A stretch of DNA of 16,218 nucleotides from Actinomycetota bacterium (GTDB lineage Bacteria; Actinomycetota; Actinomycetes; Mycobacteriales; Mycobacteriaceae), in contig SYAA01000049.1 of NCBI GenBank assembly GCA_005789055.1, positions 1 to 16,218 of the forward strand, written 5' to 3'. Shown piece by piece: positions 6,513-13,398 of the stretch (the stretch's first letter is position 1; each line of letters opens with the position of its first letter). The notes beneath the pieces are model-generated. The model made no database searches. It worked only from the letters and a program-made list of their open reading frames with translations, and had not been told where the DNA came from. Position numbers and translations under genes: made by a program.

Positions 6513-8053
6513 CATCGCTGATCGCGCCGGTTGCCGGTGCCGCCGCCAGAAACCCGGCGGCGGCATCGGCTCAACCCGCGACCACCCGGGTGACGATCCT
6601 CACCGGCCGGCGGCTGACCGACCTGGTGCTGCCGGCGACGGCGACCATGGACTCCTATCTCGACGACACCGTCGCCGCCCTCGCCGAGTTGTCCGACGAC
6701 GCCCCCGCCGATGTGCTGGCCGGATTCGATTTCGCCGAACAGGGCGTGTGGGCCTTCGCCCGGCCCGGCGGCCCGCCACTGAAGGCCGACCAGTCACTCG
6801 ATGATGCCGGGGTGGTCGACGGATCACTGCTCACCCTGGTGACAGTGAGCCACACCGAACGGTACCGGCCACTCGTCGAGGACGTCATCGACGCCATCGC
6901 GGTCCTCGACGAGTCGCCGCAGTTCGACCGCAGCGCACTCAATCGTGCTGTGGCGCTCGGTATCCCGGTGATCCTGCTGGCACTGAGCGCGGTGGCGGTG
7001 CAGGCGTGGTCGAACACCGGGCGCAATCTGCTGTGGCCGGCGGCATTGGGCATCCTAGGCGTGGTGTTGCTGGCCGGCAGCATGGCCGCGATGAGGATCT
7101 ACAAGAACGTCGGCCTGTCAGAGAGCCTCCTGGTGGCGGCATTCCCGGTGACTGCAGTCGCGGCCGCATTGGCGGTGCCACTGCCCGCCGGTAGCGACGG
7201 CCTGGGCGCACCGCAACTCGCCGGCGGCGCCGCGGCCGTGATGTTTCTGGCGTTGGTGACCCGCGGGGGTCCCCGCCGGCGGGCGCAGGTGGCCACGTTC
7301 GTCGTCGTCATCGGGTTGGCCATCACCGCGGCCGCCGTCGCGTTCGGCTACGGGTGGGGGCAATCGGTACCGTCCGGGGCGATCCTGTTCGGTCTGTTCA
7401 TCGTGACCACGGCCGCTAAATTGACCGTCCTGATCGCCCGGATCGCCCTACCGCCGATTCCGGCACCGGGTGAGACCGTCGAGATCGACGAGTTACTGGA
7501 TCCCGTTGCGGCAGAGGGTGATACCGGCAACCAGACACAGACCTGGAAGGCCATCATCGCCTCGGTTCCGCAGTCCGCGGTGCGGCTCACCGAGCGCAGC
7601 GAACTTGCCAAACAATTGCTGATCGGCTTCGTGGTGGCCGGCACCCTGGTGATGGCCGTCGGTGCCGTCACGGTGGTGGTGCGCGGACACTTCTTCATTC
7701 ACAGCGTCGTGGTGGCGGGCCTGGTCGCGGTGACGTGCGCGTTTCGGTCGCGGCTTTACGTCGAGCGGTGGTGCGCCTGGGCGCTGCTCGCGGCCGCCGC
7801 CATCATCCCCCTGGGCGTGGTGGCACGGCTCAGCCAGTGGTATCCGTATAGCGCGTGGTGGATGCTGGCGGGCTACCTCGGTGCGGCTGCCGTGGCGCTG
7901 GCCGTCATCGCGGCCACATCCGGGATGGGCCGTATCTCGCCGGTTTCCAAACGGATTCTGGAAATCATCGACGGCCTCGTGATTGCGTCCATCATTCCGA
8001 TGCTGCTGTGGATCGCCGGCATCTACGACACGCTCCGCAATTTGCGGTTCTGA
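6509..8053 (+). CDS. eccD1: ESX-1 type VII secretion membrane component EccD1
   Basis: Inner-membrane component of the ESX core (EccB, EccC, EccD, EccE), thought to form the membrane vestibule. The 514-aa product begins with a cytoplasmic ubiquitin-like domain (about 25-110, starting ATTRVTILTGRRLTDLVLP), continues with DVIDAIAVLDESPQFDR, and then has about 11 hydrophobic segments to the C-terminus (LLWIAGIYDTLRNLRF). It matches remembered M. tuberculosis EccD1 (511 aa) so closely, including QSLDDAGVVDGSLLTLV and ARIALPPIPAPGETV, that ESX-1 is favoured over ESX-2, 3, 4 or 5. The ATG at 6509 overlaps the stop of the preceding small ORF. Confidence 0.97.
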   Translation: MTSLIAPVAGAAARNPAAASAQPATTRVTILTGRRLTDLVLPATATMDSYLDDTVAALAELSDDAPADVLAGFDFAEQGVWAFARPGGPPLKADQSLDDAGVVDGSLLTLVTVSHTERYRPLVEDVIDAIAVLDESPQFDRSALNRAVALGIPVILLALSAVAVQAWSNTGRNLLWPAALGILGVVLLAGSMAAMRIYKNVGLSESLLVAAFPVTAVAAALAVPLPAGSDGLGAPQLAGGAAAVMFLALVTRGGPRRRAQVATFVVVIGLAITAAAVAFGYGWGQSVPSGAILFGLFIVTTAAKLTVLIARIALPPIPAPGETVEIDELLDPVAAEGDTGNQTQTWKAIIASVPQSAVRLTERSELAKQLLIGFVVAGTLVMAVGAVTVVVRGHFFIHSVVVAGLVAVTCAFRSRLYVERWCAWALLAAAAIIPLGVVARLSQWYPYSAWWMLAGYLGAAAVALAVIAATSGMGRISPVSKRILEIIDGLVIASIIPMLLWIAGIYDTLRNLRF

Positions 8054-8078
8054 GCCACCGGGTCATAGGGCGGACACG

Positions 8079-8594
8079 GTGAGCGGGACACCTGCGCGAC
8101 ACCGGTTGCCCGGGGGCATTCAGCGATGGTGGCCCTCCGGTGTGCGCGGCCCACTGATCGGCGCGGGGATCGTGGCGGCGGTCATGGCTGCCGCGGTGGT
8201 GTTGGTCCGCAACGCGTCGAGCATCGACCCGCAACCTCCGCCCAATCAACCCACGCTGCCGCTGGCCGTACCGGTGGTGGCAGTGCCGGAGTTTTGCGCA
8301 ACGCTTTATGAACTCCACGGCACCGATTGCGCGGAATTGCCCGTCGTCACCGCCCCTGGCGCACTGGGTCCGGCCAATGCCGGCGGTCCGGGCGGTGGCA
8401 CCGACTGGGAAGCGGCCTACCCGGGTTCGAACGTGTGGATCCCCGAAGGCCAGATCACCGGCAGGCTGTTCGTGCTGCTGCCCGACGCGACCGTGGCGCC
8501 ACCTGAGGGCGATCAGGAGATCGGCCGGTTGCCCGACGGCGCGGTCCTCTACTGGGATCCGACTCCCGAGCCCGCCACCGTGGCGGGCCAGTGA
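8079..8594 (+). CDS. Unrecognised single-pass membrane protein in the ESX-1 plus-strand unit
   Basis: I do not recognise this 171-aa protein, and the M. tuberculosis locus has no gene here between eccD1 and espJ. It has a short basic N-terminus (MSGTPARHRLPGG), one membrane helix (about 25-45, PLIGAGIVAAVMAAAVVLV), a Pro-rich spacer, and a roughly 120-residue domain with two cysteines (FCATLYELHGTDCAEL) that could form a disulfide outside the membrane. The topology suggests N-in with a periplasmic domain. The GTG at 8079 follows AGGG at 8067-8070, 25 bp after eccD1. The ORF could open further upstream, but only by overlapping eccD1. Its position between core and substrate genes suggests an accessory envelope role; that is inference. 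Confidence 0.85.
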   Translation: MSGTPARHRLPGGIQRWWPSGVRGPLIGAGIVAAVMAAAVVLVRNASSIDPQPPPNQPTLPLAVPVVAVPEFCATLYELHGTDCAELPVVTAPGALGPANAGGPGGGTDWEAAYPGSNVWIPEGQITGRLFVLLPDATVAPPEGDQEIGRLPDGAVLYWDPTPEPATVAGQ

Positions 8595-8615
8595 TGTCAC
8601 CGAAAGGGTTCTGTC

Positions 8616-9452
8616 GTGACTGAACAACTCTCCGTTGACACCTCCGGACTTCGCGCCACGGCGGGTGTATTAGGTGACCTCGACGTCCCGGCATCTCCGA
8701 AGCCGCTGACGGTTACCGGAACGGACGCGATGTCCGCAGCGATCAGTGAGGTGCTGCCGACTATCGAGACACCGGTGATCGACGGATTGCCGGTCGCCGA
8801 GGCCGCATTGAAGAAAACTGCCACGGATATGGCCACTGCCGCCGATCGGTACGACGAGACCGATAGCGCGTCGGCCGGTGACATAACGGGAACGCAATTC
8901 AACAGCGACGACACCACGGCGCAGACAAGTTCTCGCGCCGCGAAGGCCGCGGCGACCGACACGAGTGCCGAGACCGACACGAGTGCCGACACCGACGCGG
9001 GTGCCGACACCGCGACGTCAGGTGTCAGTGCCTTTGAGCAGTTGTCCGGGCAGTTGTCCGAGCAACTGGACTCGCTCGCCGAGAAACTTCCGTCGGCCGA
9101 AGAGGCCGCACAGCAACTCGGCCAGATGGCGCCGATGATGGGATCGGTGACCCAGAGCCTGTCCGGGCAGGTGCAGGGGCTGATGTCGAAAGCACAAGCC
9201 GGCGGCCAGAATCCACCCGCGCCACCCGCCTCGGACACCACCGTCGAAGACGCGAAGACCGAAGAAGAAAAGAAGGCCGAAGAAGAACAGAGAGCGGCGG
9301 ACGCGGCGGCGGCAGGTGCTGCGCAGGAGGCTGCACCGCAGGCCGATGGCGCCGCGGCGGGCAGCACCGATGGGCTGCGCGTCCCGATCGCCGAACCCGC
9401 CCCATCGGCGGAGACACTTTTACCGGGCGCCACCCACGGCGCTATGGAGTAA
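8616..9452 (+). CDS. espJ: ESX-1 secretion-associated protein EspJ
   Basis: Probable secreted ESX-1 accessory substrate. The 278-aa product resembles remembered EspJ (Rv3878) in its N-terminal helical domain: LSVDTSGLRATAG, TVTGTDAMSAAISEVLPTIE, DGLPVAEAALKKTATDM. It then has the type VII signal YDETD (YxxxD, Tyr79/Asp83). The rest is low complexity: an Asp/Thr/Ala repeat (about 114-131), an amphipathic Gln/Leu/Glu segment, and a charged Glu/Lys run likely to form coiled coil. The GTG at 8616 follows GAAAGGG at 8602-8608, 21 bp after the previous gene. Its last 33 bp overlap the end of espK on the other strand. Confidence 0.9.
   Translation: MTEQLSVDTSGLRATAGVLGDLDVPASPKPLTVTGTDAMSAAISEVLPTIETPVIDGLPVAEAALKKTATDMATAADRYDETDSASAGDITGTQFNSDDTTAQTSSRAAKAAATDTSAETDTSADTDAGADTATSGVSAFEQLSGQLSEQLDSLAEKLPSAEEAAQQLGQMAPMMGSVTQSLSGQVQGLMSKAQAGGQNPPAPPASDTTVEDAKTEEEKKAEEEQRAADAAAAGAAQEAAPQADGAAAGSTDGLRVPIAEPAPSAETLLPGATHGAME
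8955..9008 (+). repeat. 18-bp tandem repeat within espJ (3 copies)
   Basis: Three 18-bp units beginning ACCGAC encode T-D-T/A-S/G-A-D/E type hexapeptides, with a degenerate partial fourth. The first two units differ by one base; the third diverges at a few positions. Such in-frame repeats expand and contract easily and lie in the disordered acidic linker of EspJ. Confidence 0.85.
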
Positions 9453-11432
9453 CTCGGTGAGGTGCCGCCAGTACAACCACTCGCCGACGGCGGCGCGGCG
9501 CGCGTCTCTCTGGGCCGCGGTGTGCGCTTCAACGAGGGCGTTGTCGCGTTCGGCCATCGCATAGCGACCAAATGCTTTGAGGTGGTGAACTTCTCGGCCC
9601 TCGACGGAGCTGGACATAGCCTTCCACACGGCGGGCCACCGATGGGCGGGCTGATCCGACGGCGCACCCGACCCAGCGGGCACGGGTGGTAAGAGTCCCA
9701 ATAAACCCTCGTCGGTTGTCTCAACCAGGACCGCCGCCGCGTCGGGGTCCACCACCGCCAACCGCGACCGCCCCGTCATTGCGCCGGTCGCCGGGATGTC
9801 CTCGGGTTCAATCACGACCTTGGCCGCCCCGGGGTCGGAATTGCCGAACTGTTCGGCGGTGGCGATGACCGCCCGCAGCTTTTTATTGTGATGGGCCGCC
9901 CAGCCCTGCACCGCCATCGCCGGATAGGTGGCCCACCGCGCCCGTTCGACAGCCGGTATCTGCGCATCCGCGGTCACCAACTGCACCGGCTCAGGTAGAG
10001 CGACCCCGGCGGGGATAAAGGCCAGTCCGTAGTTGTTGGCCACCACGATCGCGCCGTCGGTACTCACCGCGGTCACCCAGAAGAAGTCGTATTCATCGGC
10101 GAAGTCGTTGTCCGGCGCGTTGAATGCCGCCGCGACCCGGCGCGCCAGCGCCAGCGGATCCTCACCGCGCCGCTTGGCCGCCTCCGGCGTGAGGGCGGCG
10201 GCGATGGCGTCACGCTCCGCCCGCGTCGCCGAGACCGGTATCGGTGGCGCCGCCGCGGCCGCGACCACGGGGCGATCGGGTGCGTCCGGTTCCTGTGGAC
10301 GGGCTTTTCGATCCGCCGCTCTGGCGGTTGGCGCTTTCGTGCCCGGTGACGACGAGGCGGCCGCTGGCCGTGTTCCCGCCGGTGCCGCCGATCCCTTACC
10401 CGAACCCGCCGCGGCCCCGCCGCCAGCGCCCGCGCCCATCGGTGCTCCCATCGGCGCCGCCACCGATGAGTCCTCCGTGGATCGAGGCGCCATCATGGGC
10501 GCGGATGCCACCGGTGCGGCGCCGACCGGGGAAGAACTCACGGCCGCGGCCGACAGTCCCTTGCCGACCCCGCCGACACCGCCGGCGCGGCCCTGCGTCG
10601 CAGTCCCGGCCGACGAGCCCGGTGACACGACTGGCGCGCCGCCCACAGTGCTCGAGGTCGAGTCATCGACCGCGTCGAGGCCCGCCGCCGGTGAGGTCGG
10701 CGAGGACCCCGAGGACGCAGACGACATCAGTGACGACAGCGCACCTGTTGCCGACTCCGTGGCGCCGGGCGATTGAGTCTCGGCTGGGGTGCGGTTCCCC
10801 GTTTCAGACGTGTTCTGGTCAGTGGTCTTCGTATCCGTAGTTTTCGTATCCGTGGTTTTCGTGTCCGTTGTTTTTGTGTCAGACGATTGCCTCGGCTGAC
10901 CACCCGAATCCGCCGGACCTGATGGTGAAGTTTTCTGCACCCCGGTCGCTAGTATCTGCTCCGCAGTGGTTGCGACGAGGTCGGTGTTAGCCGCGTAGGA
11001 GGTTGCGATCACCCGGTTGATTGCGGCGGTTCGCTCGTCGGCGTCGAGAGCGATGTCGTTCTGCAACGTGGTGATTGAGGCACTCGCTAACTCGACGTTG
11101 TCGGAGATAGTCGATTTGGCCTCCGCGATCACCCCGGCGATCTGGTTGTGCCAGCGGGTCGCGTCATCGGCATCGTTTTTCAGCGCCGTCAACTGGTCGA
11201 TGTTGCCACCGAGCGCGTCGTTTGCGGCATCGGCGGCAGTTCCGGACCAAATACCTCCCTCGAAGACCTGCATCTGCTGCTGCGCACTGCTGTCCAGCAC
11301 CACGCCGAGTTGCCGGGACACCCCGGCGAACTCCTCCGACCGGGCAGTGAACGTGGCCTCATCAACCTCCGGCCACCCGCCAGGGCTGATCATCTGTTCG
11401 GCGTATTCGCCCGCCGGCCGCGCAATTCCCAT
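9420..11432 (-). CDS. espK: ESX-1 secretion-associated protein EspK
   Basis: Large ESX-1 associated protein, in M. marinum described as a chaperone-like partner of EspB. The 670-aa product has an N-terminal PPE/WXG-like helical domain (1-160: PAGEYAEQMISPGGW, the WXG turn GGIWSGTAADAAN, then LDADERTAAIN). A long disordered Ser/Thr/Pro/Gly/Ala linker (about 170-420) includes four TKTTD repeats. The C-terminal domain is well conserved (about 425-670, from PPIPVSATRAERDA, through WVTAVSTDGAIVVANNYGLA, to GEWLYWRHLTELLHS). Start: the open frame extends 70 codons further upstream through espL, but ATG 11432 gives MGIARPAGEY, matching remembered Rv3879c MSITRPTGSY, 25 bp after espL. It overlaps the espJ end by 33 bp. 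Confidence 0.94.
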   Translation of the reverse strand: MGIARPAGEYAEQMISPGGWPEVDEATFTARSEEFAGVSRQLGVVLDSSAQQQMQVFEGGIWSGTAADAANDALGGNIDQLTALKNDADDATRWHNQIAGVIAEAKSTISDNVELASASITTLQNDIALDADERTAAINRVIATSYAANTDLVATTAEQILATGVQKTSPSGPADSGGQPRQSSDTKTTDTKTTDTKTTDTKTTDQNTSETGNRTPAETQSPGATESATGALSSLMSSASSGSSPTSPAAGLDAVDDSTSSTVGGAPVVSPGSSAGTATQGRAGGVGGVGKGLSAAAVSSSPVGAAPVASAPMMAPRSTEDSSVAAPMGAPMGAGAGGGAAAGSGKGSAAPAGTRPAAASSSPGTKAPTARAADRKARPQEPDAPDRPVVAAAAAPPIPVSATRAERDAIAAALTPEAAKRRGEDPLALARRVAAAFNAPDNDFADEYDFFWVTAVSTDGAIVVANNYGLAFIPAGVALPEPVQLVTADAQIPAVERARWATYPAMAVQGWAAHHNKKLRAVIATAEQFGNSDPGAAKVVIEPEDIPATGAMTGRSRLAVVDPDAAAVLVETTDEGLLGLLPPVPAGSGAPSDQPAHRWPAVWKAMSSSVEGREVHHLKAFGRYAMAERDNALVEAHTAAQRDARRAAVGEWLYWRHLTELLHSAVGGAR
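10822..10881 (-). repeat. 15-bp tandem repeat within espK (4 copies)
   Basis: Four consecutive 15-bp units encode the pentapeptide DTKTT/TKTTD on the minus strand. The units are degenerate at third positions (for example GTGGTCTTCGTATCC versus GTTGTTTTTGTGTCA), so the peptide is more conserved than the DNA. The block is AT-richer than its surroundings and lies in the disordered linker. Confidence 0.88.
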
Positions 11433-11457
11433 GATGTCCAGAAGATTTCGTTGCCGT

Positions 11458-11817
11458 TTAACCGTCGGCCGGGAGCGATCCGACTTGGGATTGCAGTGTC
11501 GCCGCGATATCGGCCAGCTTCGCGAGGAGCTGCTCGTGCTGCGCCTCGACGCCCGCGGTCGCGGCGGCCTGCGCGTTGCCCACAGCCTCGTTGAGTCGCG
11601 CACCCACGGTTTCGGCGCCCAGGCGCAGCAGGCCGTCCTCAATGTAGAGGTCGGTCAGCCACTGGTGTCCGTTGATGGTCACCTCGACGGTTCGGGCGTC
11701 GTCGGTTCCGGTGAAGGTTCCGGTGCTCATCCCGTGCTTGAAGTCCTCGAGGGACGACTGTGCCAACTGGGCCTGCTGCAACACGGCATCCATATCCGGC
11801 AGGTGCGGGTCTGTCAT
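11458..11817 (-). CDS. espL: ESX-1 secretion-associated protein EspL (YbaB-like)
   Basis: Small ESX-1 accessory protein with a YbaB/EbfC-like fold. In M. tuberculosis EspL is required for stable ESX-1 substrates. The 119-aa product shows the diagnostic block TVEVTINGHQWLTDLYIEDGLL followed by LGAETVGARLNEAVGNAQAAA, nearly the same as remembered Rv3880c (115 aa). The ATG at 11817 is chosen because it overlaps the espB stop as ATGA (11814-11817), implying translational coupling, and gives the family length. A start at 11880 would add 21 residues that are only a frame-shadow of espB. No membrane segment or export signal is visible, so a cytoplasmic role is likely. Confidence 0.93.
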   Translation of the reverse strand: MTDPHLPDMDAVLQQAQLAQSSLEDFKHGMSTGTFTGTDDARTVEVTINGHQWLTDLYIEDGLLRLGAETVGARLNEAVGNAQAAATAGVEAQHEQLLAKLADIAATLQSQVGSLPADG

Positions 11818-13370
11818 TTCGATTCCTTGTTGTCGGGGCCATCCTTGCGCCGACGATTGCCGATGACCGCCTCGGTCCACGGACGATCCTCGGCATAGAG
11901 GGCTTCCTCGTCCTGCTGGGCCCGCTTGGCCTTGCTGTCTTCACCCTTGCCGCCCTGGCCGGCCATCGGCGCCATGCCCATACCGCCGCGGCCGCCCATT
12001 GCGGCACCGCCGGCCAGTGCGCCAGCACCTCCCACATTCAGCCCGCCTCGTCCCGCGGCGGAACCCGCACCCTCGGCAGCCACCGGTGGTTGCAACGGCA
12101 TCGACGGCACCCCGCCACCACCACCGCCGCCGACCGACGCGGCACGCATCCCCATCCCGCCGGCCGGTAGCTTGGACGAGCCGGCACCCGCGCCACCGAG
12201 CACCCCGTCGGAAAGTGCCGCATCGGCCGGCACATCCGACGGCATTTCGGGCATGGTGGGCAGTCCGGTGCCCAGGCCGCCAGGAGTCAGGACATCAGTA
12301 CCCGTGCCGTCACCCGTGCCGTCACCCGTGCCGTCACCCGTGCCCGTAGACGGTTTCCGGACGGCTCGATACGCAGGGTCCGAAGGCTCGGTGGGTTTCA
12401 TCCCGGATATATCTGTTTCTAGACCGGCAATCACTCCGTCCGATGCACCTTGAAGGGCGTCGTTTAGCTTTTTCCTTCCGCTCCAGAGTTGCCGCTCCTT
12501 CAACGCGCCCAGGCTGTCCTTCGTGGGCGCGTTTACGATCTTCTCAACGTAGCTTGATGTGGACTCGCGTGGATGTTGCCAGTTCCCGCTATCGAAGTCG
12601 CTTCCGTCGAGGTCCCCGGATGAGTGATGTCTTCTCTTCAGGTAGTTAGCTTCGCCTTCTGCATGGCGGTATAAGGAGGAATGTAGGTTGTACTCGTTTT
12701 CGGTACTGTGCTTTTTATAGGCCGTCACTACTTTTCTTATCTCGGCCGCCAAGCTGTCACAAGAATCCGCTAGCGATCTAATCCACTTGTTCTGGTTCTT
12801 GAAGTTCTTCTCGGCATCTTCCGCCGCCGTGCCGTCCCATATGTCAAAACCTTTCCCCAGTACCCGGTCACCGTCGCTTCGCAGCCAATCTCCGAAATCC
12901 GTCAACGCCTGAGCGAAGCTTGTAAACGCGTTGCCGTTGTCGCCCGCATAGTAGATTTTCGATCTGTAATAGTGGCCGGTGTCCCCGTCGTATCCCCCGC
13001 TAATGTCATCCGCTGTGGTGGCCATGTCGGTCGAACTGTCTTTTTCCGGCCTGGCAACGGGGTCGGCCGACGTCGCCCTGTTCTGGGTGATGGCATCAGC
13101 CTGGTCCTGGTCGCATTCCTCATATTCTTTAGCCGCGGTGATCAGTTCCTCCGCCATGAGGCGAAGTTCAACGTCTCCTTCTCTGACCGAGTCCCGGAGA
13201 GTATCGACGGAGTCCCAAATCTTGTTCCGGGCTCGCACAACAACATCCAGGGTGCACGGACCCTGCGGATAACAATCCTTGGGGAATGCATCCGCGAGCA
13301 CAAACGTCTCTAGTAGCTTCGCCCTGGCCAGCAACTCGTCGGGTTCCACCTTCAGTTCAGGCTGCGTCAT
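11814..13370 (-). CDS. espB: ESX-1 secreted protein EspB
   Basis: Secreted ESX-1 substrate with a PE/PPE-like helical N-terminus, processed by MycP1 in its C-terminal part. The 518-aa product (460 aa in M. tuberculosis) has the WxG turn WDG (178-180) and the signal YEECD (83-87), both as in EspB. The Gly/Pro linker contains GTGD repeats (about 344-359). The C-terminal half is strongly conserved: AASVGGGGGGGVPS (410-423), corresponding to the region near known MycP1 processing, and EALYAEDRPWTEAVIGNRRR. The N-terminal half (about 12400-13330) is much more diverged, has four Cys (33, 39, 86, 204) and is clearly AT-richer (43% GC at 12661-12720). The ATG at 13370 has an AGGA site and lies 28 bp after eccE1. 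Confidence 0.93.
   Translation of the reverse strand: MTQPELKVEPDELLARAKLLETFVLADAFPKDCYPQGPCTLDVVVRARNKIWDSVDTLRDSVREGDVELRLMAEELITAAKEYEECDQDQADAITQNRATSADPVARPEKDSSTDMATTADDISGGYDGDTGHYYRSKIYYAGDNGNAFTSFAQALTDFGDWLRSDGDRVLGKGFDIWDGTAAEDAEKNFKNQNKWIRSLADSCDSLAAEIRKVVTAYKKHSTENEYNLHSSLYRHAEGEANYLKRRHHSSGDLDGSDFDSGNWQHPRESTSSYVEKIVNAPTKDSLGALKERQLWSGRKKLNDALQGASDGVIAGLETDISGMKPTEPSDPAYRAVRKPSTGTGDGTGDGTGDGTGTDVLTPGGLGTGLPTMPEMPSDVPADAALSDGVLGGAGAGSSKLPAGGMGMRAASVGGGGGGGVPSMPLQPPVAAEGAGSAAGRGGLNVGGAGALAGGAAMGGRGGMGMAPMAGQGGKGEDSKAKRAQQDEEALYAEDRPWTEAVIGNRRRKDGPDNKESK
12301..12336 (-). repeat. 12-bp perfect tandem repeat within espB (3 copies)
   Basis: Three identical copies of CCCGTGCCGTCA, with a partial fourth, encode the Gly-Thr-Gly-Asp linker of EspB on the minus strand. 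Perfect identity suggests recent expansion by slippage. Confidence 0.92.
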
Positions 13371-13398
13371 GTCCGAATCCTGTTCTCTTCGTTGGCCG

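Noticed and set aside
10033..10840. Plus-strand open frames of 247 and 198 codons opposite espK
   Set aside because: They are complementary to the Ala/Ser/Pro-rich EspK linker and show low-complexity Pro/Arg/Ala sequence with no domain. EspK is well supported by homology.
11433..11642. N-terminal extension of EspK by 70 codons
   Set aside because: The extra residues run through espL in another frame, are Arg/Ser-rich, and are absent from EspK as remembered. ATG 11432 fits the family start.
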